A DNA stretch of 64,000 nt from Mycolicibacterium litorale (GCA_002007745.1 CP019882.1:4030001-4094000), one strand, 5' to 3'; shown: positions 41,545 through 50,746, numbered from the stretch's first letter. Notes: generated by a model from the letters alone, not told the origin. A program made the numbers and translations.

Positions 41545-42746
41545 TCAGGCGCCGGGGGTGAAGCCGATCGGCAGGGTGTTGGGACCGGTGTTGCCGGAGT
41601 CCGGCAGCCATGTCGCCCCGGGCAGCTCGTGCGGGTTCCGCATCCGGCGGGCCAGCAGCGGCAGCGCCTCACTCATGTCGGCACGCGCGACGAAGTGGCC
41701 CAGACAGTAGTGCACGCCTCCCCCGAATCCGAAGTGCGGCTTGCGTTCCGCGGTGATGTCGAAGCCCGGCGTGAACACTCGCGGGTCGGTGCCCGCGGAC
41801 TCGGCGTAGAGGTGCACCGTTGTTCCGGCTTTCAAGAGCACGCCCTCGTACTCGAAATCCTCGATGACCTCACGGGTCACCCAGCGGGTGGTCGGGTTGA
41901 CCCGCATCACCTCTTCGACGGCCTTGGCGCCGAGTTCCGGGCGCTGGGCCAGCAGCCGCCACTGGTCGGGATGGCTCAAGAAGGTCTGCATGGCCAGGCC
42001 GAGCTGGTTGCGGGTGGTGTCGAACCCGCCAAAGATCAACAGCAGCAGTCCGTCTCGGAGTTCGTCGTCGCTGAGCCGGCCCTCTTCGGGGAGGACGCGT
42101 TGACCAGGGCGGTGACGAAATCATCCTGGGGATTGGCCCGGCGCTCGGCGATCACCTCGTCGCAGTAGGCGTACAGCCGCGCCAGCGCGTCCTCGATCTT
42201 GGGCAGATCCTGTTTGAGGGTCACCCCCATCGCGAGCCCCAATGTCGCCGACTCGGTGGCGATGACCTGCCACTCCGGTTCGGGTAGTCCGAGCATGATC
42301 GCGATGACGCGGGCCGAGTACGGCTCGGCGAACTCGCTGACGAACTCGCACCGGTCCGGTTCGGCGAAGTCGTCGACGAGTTCGCCTGCCAGCGCCTGGA
42401 ATCGGGGAACGAGACCGACGATCATCTGCTGCGAGAACGCCGGGGTCATCAGCCGGCGCAAGCGACGGTGCTCCTCACCCTCTTTGTTGAGCAGCCAGCT
42501 CGACCACCACCGCGCGAACGGCCCTTCGATCACTCCGTTGTGCGCCGGCCACGCGATCGAGCCCTGGCGCAGTTGGCGACTCTTGAGCAACTTGTTCATC
42601 TGCTCGTAGCGCAGGACGGCGATGCCATAGGGCGTGGTCGCGTACCAGCTGCGTTCCCGCGCGGCGTGGACGTCCTGTGAGGTGATGGCGAACGCCGGGT
42701 CGGCCACCTCGAAGGCGGGCACTTCTCCTTGGGCGAGAGACGACAT
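41545..42746 (-). pseudogene. Cytochrome P450, disrupted by a single-base frameshift
   Basis: N-terminal half from ATG 42746 (MSSLAQGEVPAFEVADP...), C-terminal half with I-helix IFGGFDTTRN, K-helix EEVMR and haem motif FGFGGGVHYCLG. The frame breaks at the C4 run 42088-42091 after NASS: one extra C restores a continuous P450 (PEEGRLSDDEL...). Everything else is intact, so a base-calling error is possible. In the amine operon it could N-dealkylate or hydroxylate the substrate, as CYP151 does for piperidine/morpholine in mycobacteria; no ferredoxin gene is adjacent. Confidence 0.8.
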
Positions 42747-42819
42747 CTGCGCAACCTCCGGACAGCTCCGACGGGAATCCCCGATACCCGGAACACACCG
42801 GCGAGGAATGTCGGTAAAT

Positions 42820-42846
42820 ACTCTACGAGTAGAGTCTTACTGTCAA
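42820..42846 (-). promoter_or_regulatory. Promoter with overlapping operator for the P450-ligase operon
   Basis: Read leftward, TTGACA (42846-42841) is a good -35. The inverted repeat ACTCTAC-GA-GTAGAGT (42820-42835) covers the -10 region, about 75-90 bp upstream of the P450 start. The GntR regulator of this locus is the likely ligand-responsive binder. Confidence 0.5.
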
Positions 42847-43586
42847 CAGCTGGCGCTCATCTCACCGGTGGGCCAGGCCACCGCCACTACCCAATCGGTG
42901 CCCAACGGCAGCTGGGCGACCTCCCGAAACGCCGCCGGATCGGTGGCGGGTCCGGCAGCCGGCATGCTCGCCAACCGAGAACCCACGATCCAGCGCGGCG
43001 TGTTGGCCGCGATCACCCGCCGTTCGGTGTTGACCACCACGGCGTCCCGGGCACTGCGCCGCAGCACCTCGGCGAGTTTGCGTTCGACCGGTCCCACCGC
43101 CAGGTCCGCGCCCACCACGCCCAAGAACGTGCCGTTGGCGACGACGGGCACGGTGGCGGTGATCGTGTACATGTCCGACCCGCTGTAGTCGACGTATGGC
43201 CCGTAGGCCACCCGGGCCTGGCCGTGCTGGGCCAGGCGATACCAGTCCATCTGCAGGTAGTCGTACACGTCGATGCTGGTCGGGTCGAAGTTCAGCCGCA
43301 GCCTGGCCACCCGGTCGGCGTGCCGCTGCCACCAGGCCATGTAGCGCTCGAGGCCGTCGACGACGAACGGCGCCGCCACGAAGCCCATCCCCCAGATGCC
43401 CTGCTCACGGCCCAGCAGATCGGCGAGCAGCCGCTGCAGGCCGCTGAAGTGCGCCTCGGTCAGGGCCGCCCGGGCGGGCCGGCTGCGCAGAACCTCCTGG
43501 GCGACGTCCGCGAGCAGTTCGTAGACGGGTTCGAGTGCCTGGGTCGCCTGCTCGGCGAGCTGACCCGCGGACACCTCGGCGATCAT
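42843..43586 (-). CDS. Cache-domain protein without membrane segments
   Basis: 247 aa. Contains a PDC/Cache-like sensor fold (LNFDPTSIDVYDYLQMDWYRLAQ..., AYGPYVDYSGSDMYTITATVPVVANGTFLGVVGADL), the part that in chemoreceptors and kinases binds small molecules outside the cell. No signal peptide or transmembrane helix, so probably cytosolic. ATG 43586 overlaps the GntR stop by 4 nt, suggesting the two act together. Confidence 0.7.
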   Translation of the reverse strand: MIAEVSAGQLAEQATQALEPVYELLADVAQEVLRSRPARAALTEAHFSGLQRLLADLLGREQGIWGMGFVAAPFVVDGLERYMAWWQRHADRVARLRLNFDPTSIDVYDYLQMDWYRLAQHGQARVAYGPYVDYSGSDMYTITATVPVVANGTFLGVVGADLAVGPVERKLAEVLRRSARDAVVVNTERRVIAANTPRWIVGSRLASMPAAGPATDPAAFREVAQLPLGTDWVVAVAWPTGEMSASC

Positions 43587-44323
43587 GACGCCGGTCCGTC
43601 CGTCGAGAGCTCGAGATTGATCCTGGTCAGCCGGGCCAGCTGACCCATGACGTGATCCTCGGCCAGCCGGCGGGCCTCGCCGGGGTTCTCCGACGCGACC
43701 GCGGTGGCGATGGCGTGCTGCTGCTCGACGTGCGCGGCGACATCGGGCTGGACGCCGATGGGCAGCCAGATCAAGCCCGCCACCTCGGCCTGCAGATTGG
43801 CCTCTCGGCGGGCCAGCCGCGCGGACTGTGAGGCGACCGCCACCTGGATGTGAAACCGGCTGTCCGCGCGGATGCGATCGCCGAGGGTCGTGGCGGTGCC
43901 GAGCTGGTCGGTCAGGGCGAACAGCCGGCGCACCGCGTAGGAGGCGGCGCGCTCGGCGGCCAGCCGGGCGGCCTGACCGGCGATGGCGGTGTGTTCGTCG
44001 AACAGGTCGCGGAGGTCGGAGGCGCTCATCGCGGCGAGCCGCGCGGTGAGTTGGTCGACTGGCGGTCCCGCGGGCCGTCGCACGAACGAGCCCCCGCTGC
44101 GGCCGCGGCGGGTTTCCAGCAGGTCCTGCTCGCGCAGCGTGGCCAGCGCCTCGCGGACTGTCATCGGGGCGACACCGAATTGAGCCGCCAGGTCGACCTC
44201 GACCGGCAGCCGCTCCCCGTCGTCGAGCAGCCCGAGGTGGATCGCCTCGGTGATGCGCGCGACGATCTCGTCGGCGCGGCTCACCGGCGCTTCCGGCGCA
44301 ACCAGCGGTGACAACGACGACAC
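43583..44323 (-). CDS. GntR/FadR-family regulator (FCD type)
   Basis: 246 aa. N-terminal winged HTH (ARITEAIHLGLLDDGERLPVEVDLAAQFGVAPMTVREALATLREQDLLETRRGRSGG) and an FCD all-helical ligand domain with His and acidic metal-ligand candidates (DSRFHIQVA, ENPGEARRLAEDHV). Presumed regulator of the flanking amine operon and divergent permease. Co-transcribed with the Cache protein. Confidence 0.9.
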   Translation of the reverse strand: MSSLSPLVAPEAPVSRADEIVARITEAIHLGLLDDGERLPVEVDLAAQFGVAPMTVREALATLREQDLLETRRGRSGGSFVRRPAGPPVDQLTARLAAMSASDLRDLFDEHTAIAGQAARLAAERAASYAVRRLFALTDQLGTATTLGDRIRADSRFHIQVAVASQSARLARREANLQAEVAGLIWLPIGVQPDVAAHVEQQHAIATAVASENPGEARRLAEDHVMGQLARLTRINLELSTDGPAS

Positions 44324-44466
44324 CGGGCCCTCCTCCGCGCTGCTGCCGATGGATCCGACGTCGGCAACTTACCCGATTTCCGACCAATTCCGCCGTTCCG
44401 GTTGCCGCATAAACAATAGCTCTGTAGTTTTTCGGCCACGCCAGGACCTACGGAAGAAGGCAGTCC

Positions 44467-45993
44467 ATGTCCACATCCAGTGCGCCGTCTCCCCACTCCC
44501 GTCCCCCCGACAATCCCTCCACGGACGGCTACTACGACTTTCACGACGAGGACGACGCCCGGCACCTGCACGCCCTGGGCTACCAGTCGGAGTTCAAGCG
44601 GGATATGAGCCCGTGGGCGAACTTCTCGCTCGGATTCACCTATCTGTCCCCGGTCGTGGGCGTCTACACGCTGTTCGCCTACGCGTTGGCCACCGGCGGC
44701 CCGCCGATGATCTGGAGCTTCCTCATCGTCGGAGTCGGCCAGTTGCTGGTGGCACTCGTCTTCAGTGAGATCGTCGCCCAGTTCCCGGTCGCCGGTGGGG
44801 TGTACCCCTGGGCGCGGCGGCTGTGGGGGCGCCGCTACGCCTGGATGACCGGATGGGTCTACATGGTGGCGCTGCTGGTGACCATCGCCTCGGTGGTCTA
44901 CGGCGCCGGGCCCTACGTCGCGGCGGCGTTCGGATTCGAGGCGACGGTGAACAACACCATCGTGTTCGCGCTGATCCTGTTGGCGGTAGCGACCGCCATC
45001 AACTTCATGGGCACGAAAGTCCTTGCCACTGCGGCGATCATCGGATTCACCGCAGAGATCGTCGGTGCCCTCGCCGTCGGTGGCTGGCTGTTGGTCGCAC
45101 ACCGCGAACACAACCTCGGCGTCATCTTCGACCGGTTCGGCGCCGGCGGTGACGGCAACTACCTGTGGGCGTTCGCCGCGGCAGCGCTGATCGGCATCTA
45201 CCAGTACTACGGCTTCGAGGCCTGTGGTGACGTCGCCGAGGAGGTTCCCGATCCGGGCCGGCTCATTCCGAAGGCCATGCGCCGCACCATCTACGTCGGC
45301 GGCGCTGCGGCGACCTTCGTGTGTCTGGCGCTGGTGCTGGCCGTCACCGACATCCCCGCCGTCATCGCCGGCGAGGACACCGACCCGGTCAGCACCGTGC
45401 TCAACGAGGCTTTCGGCACCACGGGCGCCAAGGTGGTCCTGCTGATCGTGCTGATCTCATTTCTGTCCTGTGCGATGAGCCTGCAGGCCGCGGCCAGCCG
45501 ACTGGCCTACTCCTACGGCCGCGACGGAATGATCATGGGCAGTTCGCTGCTCAAGAAGTTCTCCGCCAGCCGGCATGTGCCGCCCTACGCGCTGCTGCTG
45601 GCCGCGCTCATCCCGGCGGTGATCGTGATCGGCTCCAAGTTCTCCACCGACGCGATTACCAAGATCATCAGCTTCGCGGCGTTCGGCATCTACCTCGGCT
45701 TCCAGATGGTCGTTCTCGCCGCGCTGCGCGCCCGACTGAAGGGCTGGGTGCCCAGCGGTAAGTACTCGCTGGGCCGGTGGGGTATCGCCGTCAACGTGGC
45801 GGCACTGCTCTACGGGGTGACGGCCATGGTCAACATGGCGTGGCCGCGAACCCCGGACGCACCCTGGTACGACAACTGGATCGTCGCCCTGTCGGCGGCC
45901 ATCGTCGTCGGCATCGGACTGGTGTACATGGCCGTCCATCCACTGCACGACCGCAGCACCGCCCCGTACGACGATGCGATCCCCAAGAGCTAA
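44467..45993 (+). CDS. APC-superfamily amino acid/amine permease
   Basis: 508 aa, about 12 membrane helices, with a hydrophilic N-terminus of 40 residues. APC signature VSGVYPWARRLWGRRYAWMTGWVY-type segment and FEACGDVAEEVPDPGRLIPKAMRRTI match the GABA/choline/polyamine branch. Start ATG 44467 follows a GAAGAAGG Shine-Dalgarno. Divergent from the GntR gene; probable substrate importer for the pathway. Confidence 0.85.
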   Translation: MSTSSAPSPHSRPPDNPSTDGYYDFHDEDDARHLHALGYQSEFKRDMSPWANFSLGFTYLSPVVGVYTLFAYALATGGPPMIWSFLIVGVGQLLVALVFSEIVAQFPVAGGVYPWARRLWGRRYAWMTGWVYMVALLVTIASVVYGAGPYVAAAFGFEATVNNTIVFALILLAVATAINFMGTKVLATAAIIGFTAEIVGALAVGGWLLVAHREHNLGVIFDRFGAGGDGNYLWAFAAAALIGIYQYYGFEACGDVAEEVPDPGRLIPKAMRRTIYVGGAAATFVCLALVLAVTDIPAVIAGEDTDPVSTVLNEAFGTTGAKVVLLIVLISFLSCAMSLQAAASRLAYSYGRDGMIMGSSLLKKFSASRHVPPYALLLAALIPAVIVIGSKFSTDAITKIISFAAFGIYLGFQMVVLAALRARLKGWVPSGKYSLGRWGIAVNVAALLYGVTAMVNMAWPRTPDAPWYDNWIVALSAAIVVGIGLVYMAVHPLHDRSTAPYDDAIPKS

Positions 45994-47099
45994 GCGGCTG
46001 GGCCGGAGGGCAAGTCGATGGTGAAGACGGTTCCTTGCCCCGGCCCCGCGCTGGCGACGCGGATGCGTCCGTCGTGTGCCTCCACGATCGCCTTCGCGAT
46101 CGCCAGGCCGATGCCGCTGCCACCGCCGGCCCGGCCGCGGGCCGGGTCCACCCGGTAGAAACGTTCGAAGAGATGCGGAAGATGTTCTGCGGCAACACCT
46201 TCACCGGTGTCTGCGACGGTTATGACGGCCCCGCCGCGGCCCGGGCCGACGCTGACACTGACGTCGACACGTCCATTGGCCGGAGTGTGCCGCAAGGCGT
46301 TGTCGAGGAGGTTGCCCAGCACCTGGCCGAGTCGCTGCGGATCGACCCAGAGCGGACCGACGCCCGAATCGATGCGGGACCCGAGCGCGACGTGCGCCGC
46401 GGTGGCGCGGTCGGCCACCGTGGCCAGTGCCGCAGCGACCAGCCGCTCGGTGTCCACCCACTCTCGGGAGATCACCCGGCCCTCCTCGGCCTGAGCCAGC
46501 GCGCTGACGTCTTCGGAGAGCCGCACCAGTCGGCCGGCCTGATCGCGCATCACCGAGATCGAGGATTCATCAAGGGTTTTCACCCCGTCTTCGAGCGCCT
46601 CGAGATAGGCACCGACCACCGAGACCGGGGTGCGGATCTCGTGTGCGAGATCGCCGAGCAGCCGGCGTCGGGTGGCCTCGACGTCTTCCAGCCGCGTCGC
46701 CATGGCATTGAAAGCACCGGCAAGCGCGTCGAAGTCGGCACCGAGGTGCGGTGGAGAGACCCGGGCGTCGAACCGTCCGTCGGCGATCCGGGTCGCCGCA
46801 GCCGACACCTCCGACAGCGACCGACGCAGCCGCCTGGTCACGTACCAGGTGACCACGGACGCGGTCAGCGCCGCCGCGGCGATGGCGACGCCCACCGAGA
46901 TCGCGGTGGCGTAGGTGTAGGCCTGTTCGGCGTGGAACTGTTCGTGGGAGTCGGTGGGCACACCGGCCCGGTGCAGGTGCTCGCGAAACAGCGGCGGCCC
47001 CACCACGATCGCCACCACCGCGGTGGTCAGGGCACCGGCGAGCAGGACCAGGATCTGGGCCAGCAGCAATCGGGTGCCCAGCCCCGACGACCGGCTCAT
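45990..47099 (-). CDS. HAMP-containing sensor histidine kinase
   Basis: 369 aa. Two membrane segments flank a short extracytoplasmic loop (residues about 12-36 and 68-90), then HAMP, HisKA with GDLAHEIRTPVSVV, N box NLLDNALRHT, and G boxes ADTGEGV and GGGSGIGLAI. ATG 47099 overlaps the regulator stop by 4 nt. Signal unknown. It does not correspond to an obvious named mycobacterial pair by sequence alone. Confidence 0.92.
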   Translation of the reverse strand: MSRSSGLGTRLLLAQILVLLAGALTTAVVAIVVGPPLFREHLHRAGVPTDSHEQFHAEQAYTYATAISVGVAIAAAALTASVVTWYVTRRLRRSLSEVSAAATRIADGRFDARVSPPHLGADFDALAGAFNAMATRLEDVEATRRRLLGDLAHEIRTPVSVVGAYLEALEDGVKTLDESSISVMRDQAGRLVRLSEDVSALAQAEEGRVISREWVDTERLVAAALATVADRATAAHVALGSRIDSGVGPLWVDPQRLGQVLGNLLDNALRHTPANGRVDVSVSVGPGRGGAVITVADTGEGVAAEHLPHLFERFYRVDPARGRAGGGSGIGLAIAKAIVEAHDGRIRVASAGPGQGTVFTIDLPSGPAA

Positions 47100-47824
47100 T
47101 GGCCGCTGCCCATCCGGTAGCCGACGCCGCGGACGGTCAACACGTAGCGCGGTTTGGCGGGATCGTCGCCGAGCTTGCGGCGCAGGTGTCCGATGTGGAC
47201 GTCGATGAGGTGTTCGTTGCCGAACCAGTCGTCGCCCCACACCGCTTCGAGAAGTTGGCGACGGGTGTAGACCAGCCCCGGTCGCGCAGCGAGGGCGGCC
47301 AGGACGTCGAATTCGGTGCGGGTGAGGGTGATTGACCCGCCGGCGACGGTGACCTCCCGGCCGGACACGTCGATCCGGAGATCGCCGAACACCCGGGGCG
47401 GCGGTTCGGCGGCACCGTCGGTGCGCCGCGCGACGGCGCGCGGCCGGCGCAGCATGGCGTGGATGCGGGCGACGAGTTCTCGCGGACTGAAGGGTTTGGT
47501 CATGTAGTCGTCGGCACCGACGGACAACCCCACGATGGTGTCCACCTCGGTGTCGCGCGCGGTCAGCATCACCACGTAGGCGTCGGAGAACGTCCGCAGC
47601 TGCCGGCAGACCTCCAGTCCGTCGATGCCGGGCAGGCTCAAGTCCAGGATGACGACATCGGGGTCGTTCTCCCGGGCCAGCCGCAACGCTTCGGCACCAT
47701 CGGCGGCCGACACCACCTCGAAGTGCTCCCGTTCCAGATATCCGACGACCACGTCGGCCAGCGAGACCTCGTCGTCGACGACAAGCGCGCGGTACCCGGG
47801 CGTGGCAGCGGCGCTAGGCGTCAC
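47096..47824 (-). CDS. OmpR/PhoB-family response regulator
   Basis: 242 aa. Receiver with phosphoacceptor Asp in VVILDLSLPG and Lys in TKPFSPREL; winged-helix DNA-binding domain (LTRTEFDVLAALAARPGLVYTRRQLLEAVWG, VHIGHLRRKLGD). GTG 47824 start. Overlaps the DUF302 3' end; the operon reads DUF302, regulator, kinase, so the system may respond to envelope or sulfur-related stress. Confidence 0.92.
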   Translation of the reverse strand: MTPSAAATPGYRALVVDDEVSLADVVVGYLEREHFEVVSAADGAEALRLARENDPDVVILDLSLPGIDGLEVCRQLRTFSDAYVVMLTARDTEVDTIVGLSVGADDYMTKPFSPRELVARIHAMLRRPRAVARRTDGAAEPPPRVFGDLRIDVSGREVTVAGGSITLTRTEFDVLAALAARPGLVYTRRQLLEAVWGDDWFGNEHLIDVHIGHLRRKLGDDPAKPRYVLTVRGVGYRMGSGQ

Positions 47825-48226
47825 TGAGGGTGTCGATCGCCGCTTGCAATCTCGCGGTCACCTCGTCGGCCACCGGCTGCAGCTGCGCCTGGCCCGTCAC
47901 GCCCACCAGCAGCTGGGGTTCATCGCCTCGACGTGGACGGTTCCGATCTGCTCGGCATCGCCGCGGACGACGACGTTGCAGGGCAGCAGCAGGCCGATCT
48001 GGGGGTCGGCGGTGACGGCCCGATGCGCCAGCGGCGGGTTACAGGCACCCAGAATGACGTAGTCACCGACGTCGTCGCCGGCGGCCGCGCCGAGCTTGGC
48101 CGTCATGGTGGCCTTCATGTCGATTTCGGTCAGCACGCCGAATCCCTGCCCGGCGAGTGCTTCCCGGGTGCGGGTAAGCACATCGTCGAAGGATCCGTGC
48201 AACGTGGTCGACAGTGCGATATCCAT
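47814..48226 (-). pseudogene. DUF302 protein, disrupted by a single-base frameshift
   Basis: From ATG 48226 the first 107 residues (MDIALSTTLHGSFDDVLTRTREALAGQGFGVLTEIDMKATM..., GACNPPLAHRAVTADPQIGLLLPCNVVVR) are a good DUF302 domain. The frame then breaks in the C4 run after NP and stops at 47897. Adding one C restores QLLVGVTGQAQLQPVADEVTARLQAAIDTLSDA and a stop at 47816-47814. DUF302 proteins often sit with sulfur or copper genes. Functional if the break is a sequencing error. Confidence 0.8.
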
Positions 48227-48244
48227 GCTCACCACTGTGCCGTA

Positions 48245-48514
48245 CTAGGCCAGGGCCAGGAACAGCTTCTCCAACTCGGCCTCGCTCATCGGAGCGTCGC
48301 CGTTGGCGGAGCTGCCACTGACGCATTCCCGCAGCCCGGTGGCCACGATCTTGAAACCGGCACGGTCCAGCGCGCGCGACACGGCAGCCAGCTGCGTGAC
48401 CACGTCCTTGCAGTCCCGGCCCTGCTCGATCATCGAGATCACCCCGGTGAGCTGGCCTTGTGCTCGGCGCAACCGGTTGAGCACCGCTGCAATGGCGTCT
48501 TCATCACCAACCAT
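48245..48514 (-). CDS. CsoR/RcnR-family repressor, CstR-like (persulfide-sensing type)
   Basis: 89 aa, all-helical CsoR fold (NRLRRAQGQLTGVISMIEQGRDCKDVVTQLAAVSRALDRAGFKIVATGLRECV). Cys35 and Cys64 are kept, but the His that completes the copper site in CsoR is replaced (Gly60 four residues before Cys64). This two-Cys pattern is that of CstR, which senses sulfide/persulfide. The neighbouring persulfide-dioxygenase-type gene supports it. Confidence 0.85.
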   Translation of the reverse strand: MVGDEDAIAAVLNRLRRAQGQLTGVISMIEQGRDCKDVVTQLAAVSRALDRAGFKIVATGLRECVSGSSANGDAPMSEAELEKLFLALA

Positions 48515-48546
48515 GGTGAACCCTCCTCAGGTCTGTTAGGTCTAGC

Positions 48547-48562
48547 TTACCCGCGGGGGTAT
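48547..48562. promoter_or_regulatory. CsoR/CstR-like operator 1
   Basis: TTACCCGCGGGGGTAT, a GC-tract palindrome of the CsoR/CstR type, about 33 bp upstream of the repressor start. Part of a 290-bp divergent region (48515-48804). Confidence 0.7.
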
Positions 48563-48676
48563 AACACCACAGCCGGGACTTTCCATGCCCGCATCACGTC
48601 CACCGCGCGTCGAGCTGCGCGAACATCGGCGTCGGCGGCGCACCCGGAGCGGCCAGCGGCACTGGCCCCGCCGACA

Positions 48677-48692
48677 ATACCCACAGGGGTAT
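48677..48692. promoter_or_regulatory. CsoR/CstR-like operator 2
   Basis: ATACCCACAGGGGTAT, 63 bp (six helical turns) from operator 3. Confidence 0.75.
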
Positions 48693-48739
48693 CCTGAGCA
48701 GCAAGGCGCCACCCCACGTGGCCAGCGCGGCCGGAATAT

Positions 48740-48755
48740 ATACCCCCAGGGGTAT
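48740..48755. promoter_or_regulatory. CsoR/CstR-like operator 3
   Basis: ATACCCCCAGGGGTAT, the most symmetric copy, about 50 bp upstream of the metallo-beta-lactamase/rhodanese start. Confidence 0.8.
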
Positions 48756-48804
48756 GTTGTGAGTAACGACCCGAACACCCCCGACCCAGACCCAAGGAGT
48801 CACG

Positions 48805-50184
48805 ATGATCCTCGAGCAGTACTACATCGAGTGCCTGTCGCACGCGTCGTACCTGATCGGCGACCAGACCAGCGGACGCGCCGTCGTCGTGGACCCGCGC
48901 CGCGACATCGCCGAATACCTGGCGGACGCCGAAACCCACGGTCTGCGCATCGAAGGCGTCATCAACACCCACTTCCACGCCGACTTCGTCTCCGGACACC
49001 TCGAACTGGTCGAGGCCACCGGGGCCTGGATCGGATTCGGTGCCGCCGCCGAGACCGACTACCCGATCCGTCGGCTGCAGCACGGCGAGCACATCTGTCT
49101 CGGCGAGGTGGATCTGGAGATCCTTGCCACCCCGGGACACACCTGGGAATCGATCAGCGTGGTGGTCCGCGAACACCCCGGGGCCACCCCGACCGCGGTG
49201 CTGACCGGCGACTCGCTGTTCATCGGTGACGTCGGCCGCCCGGATCTGGTCAACATCGGCGACAGTTCGACCAGCGACCTGGCCCGGGCCATGTACCACT
49301 CCATCCACGACACCCTGTTGGCACTGCCCGACTCGGTGACAGTGCTGCCCGCCCACGGCGCGGGCTCCTCGTGCGGCAAGAATCTGTCGACCGAGCTCAC
49401 CTCCACCATCGGTGCGCAGCGCCGCACCAACCCGTCGGTGCAACCGATGGGTATCGACGAGTTCGTGGCGATGATCACCACCGGCCAACCCGCGGCACCC
49501 ACCTACTTCGCGGTCAACGCCGCGATGAACAAGCGGACCCATCCCCTGCTCAGCGGGACGCGGCAGATCCCGGAGCTGACGCCGACACAGCTGCGTGAGG
49601 CTCTGGACAGCGGCGTGCGCGTGGTCGACGCCCGATCGGTGGACGACTTCGCCGCCGGCCACCTGCGTGGCTCGGTCAACGTCGGATTCGACGGCCGCTT
49701 CGCCGAAACCGGCGGGATGGTCGCCGAGGTCGGCGAAGTGATCGCACTTCTGACCTACCCCGGCGAGGAGCAGGACGCGGCGTTGCGGCTGGCCCGGATC
49801 GGTTCGGACAACGCCATCGGCTTCCTCAACGTCGGCCCCGACGGCCGGTTTCCCACCGAGCTGCGCGATCTGGTCCGCACCGCACCCCGCACCACGGTCG
49901 CCGACCTCGACCGACTGATCGCGCAGGACGCGGTGACCGTGATCGACATCCGCAATCCCGGCGAACGCGACAACGGTGTGATCCCTGGGGCGGTCCCGAT
50001 CCCCCTGGCGCAGTTGCGGGTTCGCCTCAACGACGTGCCGACGGGCCGGCCGATCGTGGTGCACTGCGCCGGCGGCTGGCGCTCCAGCGTCGCCGCCTCG
50101 CTGTTGCGGGCCCACGGCTTCGACAACGTCACCGATTTGGCAGGCGGCTACAACGCCTGGGCGCAGGCCCACGTCGCTGCCTGA
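48805..50184 (+). CDS. Metallo-beta-lactamase/rhodanese fusion (persulfide dioxygenase, CstB-like)
   Basis: 459 aa. N-terminal MBL domain of the ETHE1/persulfide dioxygenase type with metal motif THFHADFVSGH (His56, His58, Asp60) and LTGDSLFIGDVGRPDL. A degenerate rhodanese domain (about 260-350) lacks the catalytic Cys; a second (about 365-459) carries VHCAGGWRSSVAASLL with an active-site Cys. Oxidises persulfides and transfers sulfane sulfur, cytosolic. AAGGAG Shine-Dalgarno upstream. Expected to be CstR-repressed. Confidence 0.92.
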   Translation: MILEQYYIECLSHASYLIGDQTSGRAVVVDPRRDIAEYLADAETHGLRIEGVINTHFHADFVSGHLELVEATGAWIGFGAAAETDYPIRRLQHGEHICLGEVDLEILATPGHTWESISVVVREHPGATPTAVLTGDSLFIGDVGRPDLVNIGDSSTSDLARAMYHSIHDTLLALPDSVTVLPAHGAGSSCGKNLSTELTSTIGAQRRTNPSVQPMGIDEFVAMITTGQPAAPTYFAVNAAMNKRTHPLLSGTRQIPELTPTQLREALDSGVRVVDARSVDDFAAGHLRGSVNVGFDGRFAETGGMVAEVGEVIALLTYPGEEQDAALRLARIGSDNAIGFLNVGPDGRFPTELRDLVRTAPRTTVADLDRLIAQDAVTVIDIRNPGERDNGVIPGAVPIPLAQLRVRLNDVPTGRPIVVHCAGGWRSSVAASLLRAHGFDNVTDLAGGYNAWAQAHVAA

Positions 50185-50207
50185 CCGTTTACAGAGAAGG
50201 AAGAATC

Positions 50208-50584
50208 ATGACCACCACCACCAACCTGACCTTCGACGACTTCGAATCGACCATCGTCGGCAATCCGATCGTGCTCGTCGACTTCTGGGCCTCCTGGTGC
50301 GGCCCGTGCCGCGCCTTCGCCCGGTGTTCGACAAGTCCGCTCAGGCCCACCCCGAGGTGGTGCACGCCAAAGTCGACACCGAAGCCGAGCAGGAACTCGC
50401 GGCCGCGCTGCAGATCCGGTCGATTCCGACGATCATGGCGTTTCGGGAGGGAGTGCTGGTCTACAGCCAGCCCGGCGCGATGCCGCCGGCAGTCCTCGAA
50501 GAGCTGATCACCAAGGTCAAGGCGCTCGACATGGCCGAGGTTCGGGCGGCGATCACTGCCCGCAAGGCCGAAGCCGACGCATAA
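50208..50584 (+). pseudogene. Thioredoxin, disrupted by a single-base frameshift
   Basis: ATG 50208 begins MTTTTNLTFDDFESTIVGN...LVDFWASWCGPCRAFA, with the redox motif WCGPC. The frame breaks in the C3 run 50320-50322; one added C restores PVFDKSAQAHPEVVHAKVDTEAEQELAAALQIRSIPTIMAFREG... to the stop at 50584. Full length would be about 125 aa, normal for TrxA. Likely regenerates or delivers thiols for the persulfide dioxygenase. Confidence 0.82.
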
Positions 50585-50608
50585 TCGTTCGATCAGAAGG
50601 AGCCAGAA

Positions 50609-50746
50609 ATGTGTTATCCCGTTGAATGTCCGCGCTGCCACAAGACCACCTGGGGCGGGTGCGGCGAGCACGTCGACCAGGTGATGCGGACCGTCCCTCC
50701 GGCCCAGCAGTGCACCTGCGGGCAGAACGGCGCGCCACACCGCTGA
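50609..50746 (+). CDS. 45-aa cysteine-rich zinc-ribbon-like peptide
   Basis: MCYPVECPRC start with CPRC, then GGCGEH and CTC: six or seven cysteines in 45 residues, apt for one zinc ribbon or a sulfur-carrying role. AGAAGGAG Shine-Dalgarno lies 7 nt before the ATG. It ends the sulfide operon. Related short proteins follow persulfide dioxygenase genes in other actinobacteria, to my memory; function unknown. Confidence 0.7.
   Translation: MCYPVECPRCHKTTWGGCGEHVDQVMRTVPPAQQCTCGQNGAPHR

Noticed and set aside
43587..44387. N-terminal extension of the Cache-protein frame
   Set aside because: Overlaps the GntR gene entirely in another frame; the Cache protein starts at ATG 43586 in an ATGA overlap.
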